From Immersiella caudata (Eukaryota; Ascomycota; Sordariomycetes; Sordariales; Lasiosphaeriaceae), in contig JAULSU010000005.1 of the NCBI GenBank assembly GCA_030512335.1, positions 2,976,001 to 3,040,000 of the forward strand: DNA of 64,000 nucleotides, given 5' to 3'. Numbering within the stretch: position 1 is the first letter of the stretch; the number at the start of each line of letters is the position of its first letter. Positions 48,097-57,547 of the stretch are shown here, in pieces. A program made the translations under genes and the position numbers. Under the pieces are notes generated by a model. It did not search any database. It saw only the letters and a program-made list of their open reading frames with translations, and was not told the origin of the DNA.

Positions 48097-50325
48097 ATGG
48101 ATCGGCTCCTATCAACCCTCAACACCATGACGCCCCCATCAGCCCCTCCCTCCTCCGAATCCCCCATTCCCACCCTCGACCCCGTGGCCGCCCCTCAAAC
48201 CGTCCTCCTCGACTTCTTCTTCCCGGGGTTCTCAGTCTTCAGCACCGCCGTCCAAAAATACCTCCACATCGACCTCAACCTCTACATCCCACTAGTACTT
48301 CTTTGCGGCGGTCTCACCTTCGCCTGGCAATACTTTTCCGAATACCTCTGGTCCAAAGTCGAAGAGTACCTCATGTCCGTCGTGGACATCCGCACCGACG
48401 ATGAAATCTACAACATGCTCATGTCCTGGGTGGCCTCGCAGCGGTTCGCACAAGGAGCCCGCCGCTTCGTGGTCAACACGAACCTGAGCTCTCGGAGTTG
48501 GTTTCTCTACCGGTGGGACGACGACGATGAGGACGACGATGATACCGTGCCCGACGGAGAGGAGGATTACTCTGGGAAGAAGAAGAAGAAAGCACTCGCC
48601 TACACCCCCACCTTTGGATCGCACTGGTTCTGGTACAAGAACCGGTTGTTGATCTTCAGGCGGACGCAGAATACGAACAACTCCGGGTGGCTAACGGCGA
48701 GCGAGAAGGAGGAGATTTCCATCTCTTGCTTCGGGAGAAACCCTTGGGTCCTCAAGGAGTTACTCCACGAGGCAAGGGCGTCTTATATGCGGCGGGATGA
48801 GGCAAAGACGCTGATCTATCGCGGCACCACCAGGAGCGGGACCAGCGAGCCCACCTGGCAGCGCTCGATGGCGAGGACTACCCGGCCCTTTTCGACCGTC
48901 ATCTTGAACGAAAAGGTTAAAAAGGACCTGATCGACGATGTTACAGACTATCTGGACCCGGCAACGAGAAGATGGTATTCTAATCGCGGAATCCCGTATC
49001 GCCGCGGGTATTTGCTGCATGGACCACCTGGCACAGGAAAGTCGTCGCTCAGTCTGGCACTCGCTGGGTTCTTCAAGATGCGAATCTATATCGTTAGTCT
49101 CTCATCTGTAGCGGCCAGCGAGGAGAACCTCGCCTCGCTCTTTGCCGAGCTGCCTCGGCGCTGCGTGGTGCTTCTCGAGGATATCGACTCCGCCGGCCTG
49201 ACCCACACTCGTGAGGATGGAAGCAGCGAGGTCGTCCCGGCAGACGACGCCGACGCGGTTCCAGGTCAACTTACTTCCGGCGAAGGAAGCAGCAGCAGCG
49301 GCGGCCCTCCCAAGCCTCCTGGCACGACCACCGTGGTCTCTCAGCCTATCGGCCGCCTCTCCCTCTCCGGCCTTCTCAATATTCTTGACGGCGTTGCCTC
49401 CCAGGAGGGCCGCGTCTTGATCATGACCACCAACCACGTCGAGAAGCTCGATAAAGCACTCATTCGGCCCGGGCGTGTCGACATGATTGTGAAGTTCGAC
49501 AAGGCTGACGCTGATATGACGGCGGCTATCTTCCGCGCCATCTTTGCGCCACTCGAGGGCGACGACGCACCGGTGAAGCGCATCGACGAGAAGTACGCCG
49601 ACTTGGCCCAAGCCCTCGAGGCGGAGCGCAAGGAGGCGGCCGAGAAGGCTCGCAAAAAGGAGGAGATTCTCGCCCGTGTTGAGGTCCTCGCTGCTCGGTT
49701 CGCCGAGAAGATTCCCGCGCACGAGTTTTCGCCCGCCGAGATCCAGGGCTTCCTCCTCAAGCACAAGCGGAGTCCCGAGGCAGCGGTCGAGGGCGCCGAG
49801 CAGTGGGTCTTGGACGCACGAAAGGAAAAGAAGGAAAAGGAGCTGAAGGAGGCTGAGGAGAAGAGGAAGAAGGAGGAGAAGGAGAAGAAAGAAAAGGAAG
49901 AGAAGGAGAAGAAAGAGAAGGGGGAAAAGGAGGAGGCAGAGAAGAAGAAGAAGGAAGAGGAGGAGAAGGCGAAACAAGAGAAGGATAAGAAGAAGAAGAG
50001 CCCGAAGCGCAAGTCCAAGAAGTCCTCACGGCGTAAGAGCAAAAAGGAGAGTGATTCTGAATCGTCGGACTCATCCGGCTCCGACTCGGAATCCGAAGCG
50101 GAGGCTTCAGGGGCAGAGACCAAGAAGCGGAGCAAGTCGAGCGAGAAGAAGGAGAAGCCGGAAGCCAAGCCTGCAGCTGTTGTGGTTGAGCCCCCTGCTA
50201 CGTTGAAGACGGAGACGAGCAACCAGACAGTGGTAGCGGAGGAAGGCAAGGATAAGATCCAGACTGACGCGGCCGTTGAAGATGGTAAACAACAGGGGGC
50301 AGATTCTGGATATGGAACGCCCTGA
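48097..50325 (+). CDS. BCS1-like AAA ATPase with long charged C-terminal tail
   Basis: A single exon of 742 residues. A transmembrane helix is at about 62-82 (NLYIPLVLLCGGLTFAW), followed by a BCS1-type N domain and then the AAA module: Walker A GPPGTGKSS 309-317, Walker B VLLEDID 358-364, and TTNHVEKLDKALIRPGRVD 444-462 with the Arg of the second region of homology. True Bcs1 moves the Rieske protein across the inner mitochondrial membrane and is about 450 residues long. This protein has an acidic insert (DDDDEDDDD), a Ser/Gly-rich loop inside the AAA module, and a tail from about 577 made of Lys/Glu repeats and then Ser/Asp/Glu repeats. It is therefore a divergent paralogue; location and substrate are open. 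ATG 48097 (context ACAATGG) is chosen over the upstream in-frame ATGs because the BCS1-type region follows directly. Confidence 0.9.
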   Translation: MDRLLSTLNTMTPPSAPPSSESPIPTLDPVAAPQTVLLDFFFPGFSVFSTAVQKYLHIDLNLYIPLVLLCGGLTFAWQYFSEYLWSKVEEYLMSVVDIRTDDEIYNMLMSWVASQRFAQGARRFVVNTNLSSRSWFLYRWDDDDEDDDDTVPDGEEDYSGKKKKKALAYTPTFGSHWFWYKNRLLIFRRTQNTNNSGWLTASEKEEISISCFGRNPWVLKELLHEARASYMRRDEAKTLIYRGTTRSGTSEPTWQRSMARTTRPFSTVILNEKVKKDLIDDVTDYLDPATRRWYSNRGIPYRRGYLLHGPPGTGKSSLSLALAGFFKMRIYIVSLSSVAASEENLASLFAELPRRCVVLLEDIDSAGLTHTREDGSSEVVPADDADAVPGQLTSGEGSSSSGGPPKPPGTTTVVSQPIGRLSLSGLLNILDGVASQEGRVLIMTTNHVEKLDKALIRPGRVDMIVKFDKADADMTAAIFRAIFAPLEGDDAPVKRIDEKYADLAQALEAERKEAAEKARKKEEILARVEVLAARFAEKIPAHEFSPAEIQGFLLKHKRSPEAAVEGAEQWVLDARKEKKEKELKEAEEKRKKEEKEKKEKEEKEKKEKGEKEEAEKKKKEEEEKAKQEKDKKKKSPKRKSKKSSRRKSKKESDSESSDSSGSDSESEAEASGAETKKRSKSSEKKEKPEAKPAAVVVEPPATLKTETSNQTVVAEEGKDKIQTDAAVEDGKQQGADSGYGTP
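49855..49936 (+). repeat. 82-nt uninterrupted homopurine run inside the coding tail
   Basis: All 82 bases on the + strand are A or G, and purines remain dominant to about 50010. The tract encodes Lys/Glu repeats. Long polypurine runs can form triplex DNA or R-loops and are prone to length change. Confidence 0.85.
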
Positions 50326-52277
50326 GCTCTAGAGTGGACGCACGGGCTCCCCCTTTGACGATTTGTATTATGACCTCCTATCTCATGTCTTTTCTTGTCT
50401 TAGAATCCTTCAATTCGAAGGTTGCATTGGCCGGTGTTCATGGTGGAAGACAGACGGCTTGCTGCGCGGCCGCACATACCATATTTGCATTGAGCAAGAT
50501 AGCAATCGAGCCTGAATTTTGAGCAAACACCGTCAATCCAGACAGAAGATGCCTTGTGAACCTTTTGCTTCAAGCGCCGCAAAGTCTCGGGAGTTGTCAT
50601 CGGGTAAATCCGCCAGCGTACCAGTTCGGTTTTCCAGGTTTGGGCCATTGCAGGTCGCGTGCTTCAATTGGTCTCCGATGGCGGCCGGGAACAACCTAAC
50701 CAGCCATGTTTGCAGCAGCGATAAGGTGATGACGGAATGTAAAAGTACCGAAACGAGGGAGCAGGTGACAGACTGAAAAAAAAAATTCCGCGGTTTCGTT
50801 ATTTTGCCGCGTCGCTGGCTGGTTGTGTGGTGAGCGTCGTCACAAGCGTGGCTGAGGTGTTTCGGTGACGGGGTGAAGGGCTGCTGGTATCCCGCCCACC
50901 GTGGACTCTAGCCGGGGACCTTGTGTAGTTCCATTAAGATCTGATAATATCGAAGTGGAGCACACTGAGGATATTTCAGCCACAGCTACCCACCCGTGCC
51001 ACTGTCGCTACCTGCCGATTGGGGTGGGATGAGGAGGCAACTGAAGTCGTTGTTCCTGCATGTGGGCGAATGGGAAGCGAGCATGTCTCCAGCGGTGGAC
51101 AGACGGGACCCTGGATATTGTCTTGGGGGTCGGCCAGTAATAATGTTGCCGCCACGGTCTAACCTCGCCTTCGCCTTTCAACAATTTTTGTGATTTTGGG
51201 GGCACCTTTTTTGTAGGGTTAGACAGACTGCAAGTGCTGGCACCTCACGGCCCGAAGCGGTGGGCAGCGCCTGCCGCCATCCTCAAACGTGCTCTTTCTC
51301 CTGCGGGAAGCGGATGGTCTCTGTGTGGTGAAGGTTCGGGGCGGCCAACCAGAGGAACCCCTCGCTTGCCTTTGCTGGCATTGCGTGAGCGAATGTGGTG
51401 TGGGACAGCTACAGACTGGCAAGTTGCAACACCAGTCCCGCAGCTGGAGTGTCAATGTGTGTGGAGATGGCCGGCAGTCTTATCAATCTCGCATCACAAA
51501 GTTGGGTTCCTACCACGGTGGGCTGTTGCCTCGTTGCTCCACGTTAAAGACGAGAGATTTTCCGTCTACTCGTGTCAGACGGCCGGCCAAGGGCGGCGAC
51601 GGCGGGGGGAAACTGGCGTGCTCAGGAGAGGTGGGAGTTTGTTGAGATCCCCTCAACTCTAGTATCAAACATACATCGTAGATATCATCCCGACACCTCA
51701 AGACCCTTGTCTTCTGCCCGGCCACCGCACAACGAGAAGCGTGCTCGCCTTGCTCTTGTCTCCCGGTCGTTGCCCCGACCATTTAAATCATTGTTCCCTG
51801 CCGGTGCTTGCAGACTATTTGAAGCTCCCACTCGCCCGCATCTCGCCTCCCCTTTCGTCCATCCCCTTCCTCCCCTTTTCCCACCTCCCGGCCTGTTTCC
51901 CTCTGCCTCGGCCCCAAGCAACCTCAGGTGAGCTTCCCTTCCCTTGGGGTCTTCGTGTCTCCACCAAATTTCCCCGTTTACGTCCCCAGCGGCGAATGTG
52001 CATGTTGCGGCAAGCATGGACCCGTCTTTTTGGCTCACCTCAAAGGGGTCCCAAAACCGGCGGTGAAAGGGGGCGCGGCCGAGAGCACGTTCAAAATAAT
52101 AATAGTTAGGACGACGCTAACATTGTGGTCTGCCCACCTTTAGGTTACCCCTCCAAAAAGCCAACCGAAAAGCATACAGTCCCCTCCTCCGGCTATCTCT
52201 TCCCACGACAAACAACTTTTTTTTTGGCCCCTCCCTCCCACACGCCGTCGTTCGACAAAGCCAATTGCTCGCCCACT
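50326..52277. promoter_or_regulatory. ERG13 upstream region
   Basis: No supported gene in about 1.95 kb. The first part is the 3' flank of the BCS1-like gene. The last 500 nt are C/T-rich and include a probable leader intron (51928-52143). A telomere-like TAGGGTTAG is at about 51217-51225. I saw no clear sterol-response element. Confidence 0.5.
51928..52143 (+). other. Probable intron in the 5' leader of ERG13
   Basis: A strong donor CAG/GTGAGC, a branch element GCTAAC at 52116-52121 and a pyrimidine-rich acceptor CACCTTTAG/G delimit 216 nt, ending 134 nt before the ERG13 start codon. All three signals are in the right order and at the usual branch-to-acceptor distance. Transcript data would settle it. 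Confidence 0.5.
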
Positions 52278-54012
52278 ATGGCCACCCGTCCCCAGAACAT
52301 CGGCATCAAGGCCATTGAGATCTACTTCCCCAGCCAGGTGCGTCTTCCGTCCCCTCTGCCGCACCCGGCTGCTGCTCGCTGCTGGCTCCTACTTGGCACC
52401 TGCGGCAGAAACCCCGCTGCGCGCCGACATCGCTGACAGCTGTCAACGCAGTATGTGGAGCAATCTGAACTCGAAAAGTTCGATGGCGTTAGCACCGGGA
52501 AGTATACAATTGGTCTCGGTCAGACCAAGATGAGCTTCTGCGACGATCGTGAGGGTCAGTCTTTCTCCTTAGCTCCAGACGCACCTTGTTGGCCCGCTGT
52601 TGGCTCCTGTACCCCCTGAGCTCGAGATTGGCGGTGGTGGCCAGGAGGGTGTTTTGATAAGTCGCGTGCCCAGGGTGCTGATAGCGCGCGGGGAATTCGA
52701 CCCCGCCATGCAGACATCTACTCCTTTTCCCTGACCGTTGTCTCCAACCTCCTCAAGAAGTACAACATCGACCCTAACTCGATTGGGCGCCTCGAGGTCG
52801 GCACCGAGACCATCCTCGACAAGTCCAAGTCGGTCAAGTCGGTGTTGATGCAGCTGTTTGGCGACAACACCAACATCGAGGGTGTCGACACTGTCAATGC
52901 GTGCTACGGCGGAACCAACGCTGTTTTCAACGCTGTCAACTGGGTTGAGTCGTCGGCTTGGGACGGACGGGATGCTATCGTCGTTGCCGGAGACATTGCT
53001 CTTTATGCCAAGGGCAATGCGCGCCCCACTGGCGGTGCCGGTGCTGTCGCGCTCCTGATCGGCCCCGATGCGCCCGTCGTCGTTGAGCCTGGTCTACGTG
53101 GCTCCTACATGCAGCACGCCTACGACTTTTACAAGCCCGATCTTACCAGCGAGTACCCCTACGTTGACGGCCACTTCTCCGTCAACTGCTACACCGAGGC
53201 TCTCGACGCCGCCTACCGCGCCTACTCTAAGCGTGAGGCCGCGCAGAACAAGACCAACGGCGTCAACGGCGCCAACGGCCATGCTAACGGCAACGGCGTC
53301 GCCCCCGAGGGTGTTTTGACCAAGACCCCCTTGGACCGCTTCGACTACCTTGCCTTCCATGCCCCTACCTGCAAGCTGGTGCAGAAGTCGTATGCTCGCC
53401 TGCTCTACCATGACTACCTCGCCGACCCCGAGAGCCCCGCTTTCGCCGATGTACCTCCCGAGGTCCGCGACATGGACTACAAGAAGTCTCTGACCGACAA
53501 GGTTGTTGAGAAGACCTTCATGGCCCTGACCAAGAAGCGCTTCCAGGAGCGCGTCAACCCCGCCATCCAGGTCGCCACCATGTGCGGCAATATGTACTGC
53601 GGCAGCGTCTGGGGCGGTCTCGCCAGCTTGCTCTCGCTTACCGACAGTGCGACTCTCCAAGGCAAGCGCATCGGTCTTTTCAGCTACGGCTCTGGCCTTG
53701 CTGCCAGCTTCTGCTCCTTCCGCGTGGTCGGCAGCACCGAGAAGATCTCCCAGGTTTTGGATATCCCCAACAGACTTGCTTCCAGAAGGGCAGTCCCCCC
53801 CGAGACATACGACTCGGTAAGTTTCTCCCATCCCTGTATCATTTTCGTCGGAGAAGCGCCGCTAACGTGGCCAGATGTGCGACCTCCGCAAGAAGGCCCA
53901 TCTTCAAAAGGACTACACGCCCGCTGGCGAGGTTTCGACGATTGCCCCAGGCACGTATTACCTTGAAACCGTTGACGACATGTTCAAGCGCTCCTACTCG
54001 GTCAAGGCATAG
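52278..54012 (+). CDS. ERG13: Hydroxymethylglutaryl-CoA synthase
   Basis: Four exons (52278-52337, 52452-52554, 52714-53816, 53875-54012) encode 467 residues, the usual length for the fungal cytosolic enzyme. It condenses acetoacetyl-CoA with acetyl-CoA to HMG-CoA, the entry to the mevalonate and ergosterol pathway. The N-terminus has IGIKAIEIYFPSQYVEQSELE. The catalytic triad equivalents are Glu86 (VGTETILDK), Cys118 (NACYGGTNAVF) and His270 (FHAPTCK), matching avian Glu95/Cys129/His264. The C-terminal block runs from LRKKAHLQKDYTPAGE to RSYSVKA. A low-complexity Asn/Gly segment (about 232-250, NKTNGVNGANG type) sits in a surface loop. All introns are GT-AG and the phases agree. No mitochondrial presequence is visible, consistent with a sterol-pathway enzyme. 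Confidence 0.97.
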
Positions 54013-54659
54013 ACAGGGGGGGTATCCCCGTATATAATTGTTCTACGCAAAAGTATAGGCATAGACGATGATGAAATGACACGCCCAGCCGACTGGCCGA
54101 CATAGAGCGGAGGGTCCCTCCCTTCAACCGATTCGGAGGGAGCTAATAAAAGTGAGCGGGATGGCGATGACTGGCTTGTTACGGCTTGGTCGGACGGCGC
54201 ACGGCCTGTTACTCACGGAGACCTTGCATATGCATCTGCGTTTCCCTTCTGATTTTGATCTCCCTTGTTTCCAGTAATACTTAATGCATTGCAATGTGCT
54301 TGGAACGAGGGATAGGGGACGGGACGGTCGAGTTCTAAAGCCTATAGCGGTAGTATAGACTGACAGCGGAGAACTGTCGTTGTGAAGCCTGGTCCTGTAT
54401 ATACTGGGTGGAACGGCGATGGTGAGGGTATAATTGATTCGGAAGAGCATTCCTACATGACATGCTCTGTGATGTGTTCCTTGATCAGGATGATGTCCAA
54501 TGAGAGACCCTTGTCACCCGCAGCATGTCGTACTCACGGTGGTTTCTGTACTTTGAGAGATATTTATCTATATCCCACAACTATCCTCCTGACCTATGTA
54601 CTAAACGTCTACTCTACAGGTCGTCAAATGCATGCGTATATACACGAGGCCACATCCAT
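54013..54659. other. Convergent 3' flanks of ERG13 and the hydrolase gene
   Basis: About 650 nt between convergent genes, with A/T-rich parts. No gene, RNA gene or repeat is visible. Confidence 0.55.
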
Positions 54660-56059
54660 CTACAACTTCCCCTTGACCTCCCTCTTCCCCTTCCCTCCCA
54701 TCCACTTCCACCAATCCTCATCCAGTTCCTGCTTCTCCTGCCTCGTCTTCTTCGTCCATTGTCTAAACAACTCCTCCTCCTTTCGCCAAACTGTCAGATC
54801 CCCAGCGATAAACTCACCCGCTGCATCTGCACACCTCGTCGTCGCTTCCATCGGCACCAGGTGTCCAAAACCTTCGACAACCACCTGCTTTACCCGCCCC
54901 TTTGCTGCTCCCCCTGATCCACCCACGCCCACACCGGTGAGTTCCATCTTTTCGGTGCGGACATCTGGGGGATTGACGTCGGAGGTTTCTCCGAACAGCC
55001 AGAGTGCGCCAGGGCGCAGGGAGGCGAGGCGCGAAACGGCGGATGTGCCTTCGGGGCGGTAGAAGGGGAACACTGTTGGGTCGGAGGCGATAATTTCGGG
55101 GTCGGCGTCGATGAGGAGGGATTTATCGACGGTGCGGGTTCCGTCGGGGGCGTAGGACTGGGCTTGGGGACGGTAGTAGGTGAAGCACTCCATGTGCTTG
55201 GTGGTGGTGAGGGTTACGGATGGCTCAGGGGCGGAAGGGTAGAGAGCGGTCGGGGTGGGACGGAGACCGTACTGGTTCCAGAGGGCGAGGCAGCGGGGGT
55301 CCCAGGTGGAGTAGAAGGGGGAGCGGGCGAAGGAGGAGGTCGCGGCTTCGCGGGAGGGCCAGAGGTCGCGGCGGCGGGCGGAGTTGATCATGGGGGTGAA
55401 ACCGTAGTTGGGACGGTGCTTGAAGCGGGAGAGGACGGGGTCCAGGAGGACGAGGGAGGAGAGAAGGCGCGGGTGCATCAGTGCGAGGTTGACGATGATG
55501 TTGCCACCGAAGGAGTGGCCGATGCCGATGAGGGGACGGACCATGGAGGCGCGGAAGGTGTTGATTAGGTGGAGGAGGTCGCGCGCGTGGTCATGCCAGG
55601 AGGCTTCAGGGGGGAGGTTAGTTGATGGAAGCTGGTAACGGGGGGAGTAAAGGGAGAGGCGTACAATCATTTCCGAGGTTGTCTTCATTGATGATGCCGC
55701 TTCGGCCTTGCCAGGCTACATCGGCGATCCAGATGCCTCGGACGCCAACGCTGCGCTGGTTGAGAGACTTGAGGAGGTCTTCCCACAGTGGCTCGTAGAG
55801 CTCCTGGGAAAGGTCAGAAATGGGCCATATTGAGAGTGTAAAGTGGGGAAGAGAAACTGACCTTGACGAAGCCATTGGCGTGGGAGGCGATGATGGTCAC
55901 ATCACCAGGCTTGGGCGATGGGTTGTTCTTGGGGATGTATTGTTTTACCGAGAGGTAGAGCACCTCTTCCTGAGAGTGTGCCGTGGCATTGGGATACTCC
56001 CGGATGTGCTGCGCCTCGACCTTGTGCTCCTTGATCTCAAAAGGGTATTCTGACGCCAT
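54660..56059 (-). CDS. Alpha/beta hydrolase, peroxisomal Lpx1-like family
   Basis: Three exons (56059-55862, 55803-55665, 55603-54660) give 426 residues. The fold elements are TIIASHANGF (oxyanion region, about 54-63), IWIADVAWQG, the nucleophile elbow GHSFGG with Ser143, LLDPVL, and a late VEGFGHLVPME with the probable catalytic His360. The block GNDSSWHDHARDLLH is formed across the second splice junction and is typical of the fungal family that includes the yeast peroxisomal lipase Lpx1. The substrate is unknown; an ester or acyl-CoA is likely. The protein ends KGKL, which resembles but does not match the standard SKL-type peroxisomal signal, so the location is uncertain. The charged tail RQWTKKTRQEKQELDEDWW is family-like. 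The start is the ATG directly before the conserved YPFEIKEH. Confidence 0.9.
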
Positions 56060-57038
56060 CTTGAATGCGGAAAGAATTATATGTCGCAGGTTACAATTCC
56101 TGTGCTTTGTTTATCGCACAGGGAGTGGCGCTCTCGATGCCGCTCACGAACCCCCCCAGGTCGGGAGGCACTTGGAGGTAAGTGAGCCGAGTGAGCCAAT
56201 GGGTTTGTTGATGCAGTCTCACGAGACGTCAAGGTGAGAAGGTACGACCAACCAAATAATAAATAAAGCTGAACAATGGAATTGGTGCTGCAGTTACATT
56301 TTAAAATCGCGAGCCAGGATTCGTGGACGTGTCCGCCATTTATTAGATGCCATCAGTTGAGGCAGAACTGCCGAGGTACATAAGCGGCGGGCTGAAGTGA
56401 GTCCCAGCCGGATACTGTCCCCCGAAAGGCCGCCCCAAGCCGTTCATGGGTCGAGTGTCTGGTCTTGGCATCACGGCTCAAAAGGGGATATGCGATAATC
56501 CGATCCGCAGCTTGAGCAAACCACATGGGCTACTTTTCGATGCACTGAGCAACAGACTGTCATCTTTGGTACAGGATCGTTCTTTTGCCGGCTTGTGTCT
56601 CGCTGGGTCAAGTTGTCTTGCGTTCTTCCCAGCTATCGAAATCACGTCCGCGCCATTGGTACTGCAAGGCAGGATATCGGATGGGACGGCGCGCAGGCGT
56701 CCCCTTGATGATCAACGTTTATTGTATTCTTCTCGTTGCTCTCGAGAAAAAATCGAACCTAGATAACCAAACGCCCGCCATGCCGTTTAATGTGTGAGCC
56801 GGGCTGCCGTGTTGTACAATACACTAGACGTGTATGATGTTACAGTACGAGTATGTATCGTGCGCACCCGCCCAATTTCCCTGCTGCCGTATGGTGCTGC
56901 GTCAATAGCAGCTAGCCATTTCCTATGGTGATGCGGTCCATACCGTTGTCCATTTCACCTCTACCGTGGTTGTGAAGAGGGTCGCAATCATGTCGCCTCG
57001 TCCGCTCGCTCGCTCGTTGGTTTCTGGCTATGGCTCGG
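56060..57038. other. Intergenic: hydrolase promoter and MRPL39 3' flank
   Basis: No further gene is visible. The right end carries a GCTC-type simple sequence (about 57003-57016) next to the MRPL39 stop. Confidence 0.5.
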
Positions 57039-57414
57039 TCAAGAGCCTCCCTTCTTCTTCTGTTCGAGGAACAAAACCTTTCTTCGGACTGGAAAGATGG
57101 AGATGTCAGCCTTATGCGCCTTCGTTCGAGAGGTCCTCAGACAGCGTGCTCGAGATCGCTACCAGCCCTGTGGTCCCCAAGAATAGACCAGGCTGTCTAG
57201 GGGGGCTGAAACGCACCAATTGGGTCGTATTTGAGCATCGACATAGGGAGGGAAGTCCTAGGCCGCGTGAAGGTGTAGAAGTAGCCAGTCTTGGCCATCG
57301 AAATGAGACGCACAATGAGAGTGCGGGACTTGGCTGCGCGAGGACATCGTTAGCGCTTGCGATTCGATAGAGTACTTGTAAAAGATGTTCTGAGTCTGTA
57401 CCTTTTTTGGCCAT
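57039..57414 (-). CDS. MRPL39: Mitochondrial large-subunit ribosomal protein bL33m
   Basis: A gene too small for usual open-frame searches: three exons (57414-57402, 57333-57217, 57088-57039) encode 59 residues. The first exon is only 13 nt (MAKK plus one base). The spliced product starts MAKKAKSRTLIVRLISMAK, continues TGYFYTFTRPRT, then PMSMLKYDPIVRRKV, and ends FLEQKKGGS. This is the complete bL33 pattern (MAKKAKSR, then a Thr-Gly and aromatic block, then LKYDP, then KVLFLEQKK). It belongs to the large subunit of the mitochondrial ribosome (yeast Mrpl39). The intron ends are GTACAG...GCGCAG and GTGCGT...TTCCAG, and the phases agree. A double telomere-like TTAGGG box lies 120 nt upstream. 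Confidence 0.95.
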
Positions 57415-57533
57415 GTTGATGTGTTCTGCGGGGCGCCCTCCTTCCGCGGGTTTTGCTGATGAGTTCGACGATGGTCGCGATTCGGGAAGCAGGGCTCGAA
57501 GTTTGCTCTACCGTTGGCCCGAGCGTCACATAC

Positions 57534-57547
57534 TAGGGTTAGGGTTA
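57534..57547. promoter_or_regulatory. Telomere-repeat-like box upstream of MRPL39
   Basis: TAGGGTTAGGGTTA, two joined TTAGGG units, lies 120 nt before the MRPL39 start codon. In fungi such boxes bind Tbf1/Myb-type telobox factors and are frequent before ribosomal-protein and ribosome-biogenesis genes; the function here is inferred. Confidence 0.5.

Noticed and set aside
49102..49977. 291- and 302-codon minus-strand frames opposite the BCS1-like gene
   Set aside because: Leu/Phe/Ser-rich shadows caused by the purine-rich tail and codon bias on the coding strand.
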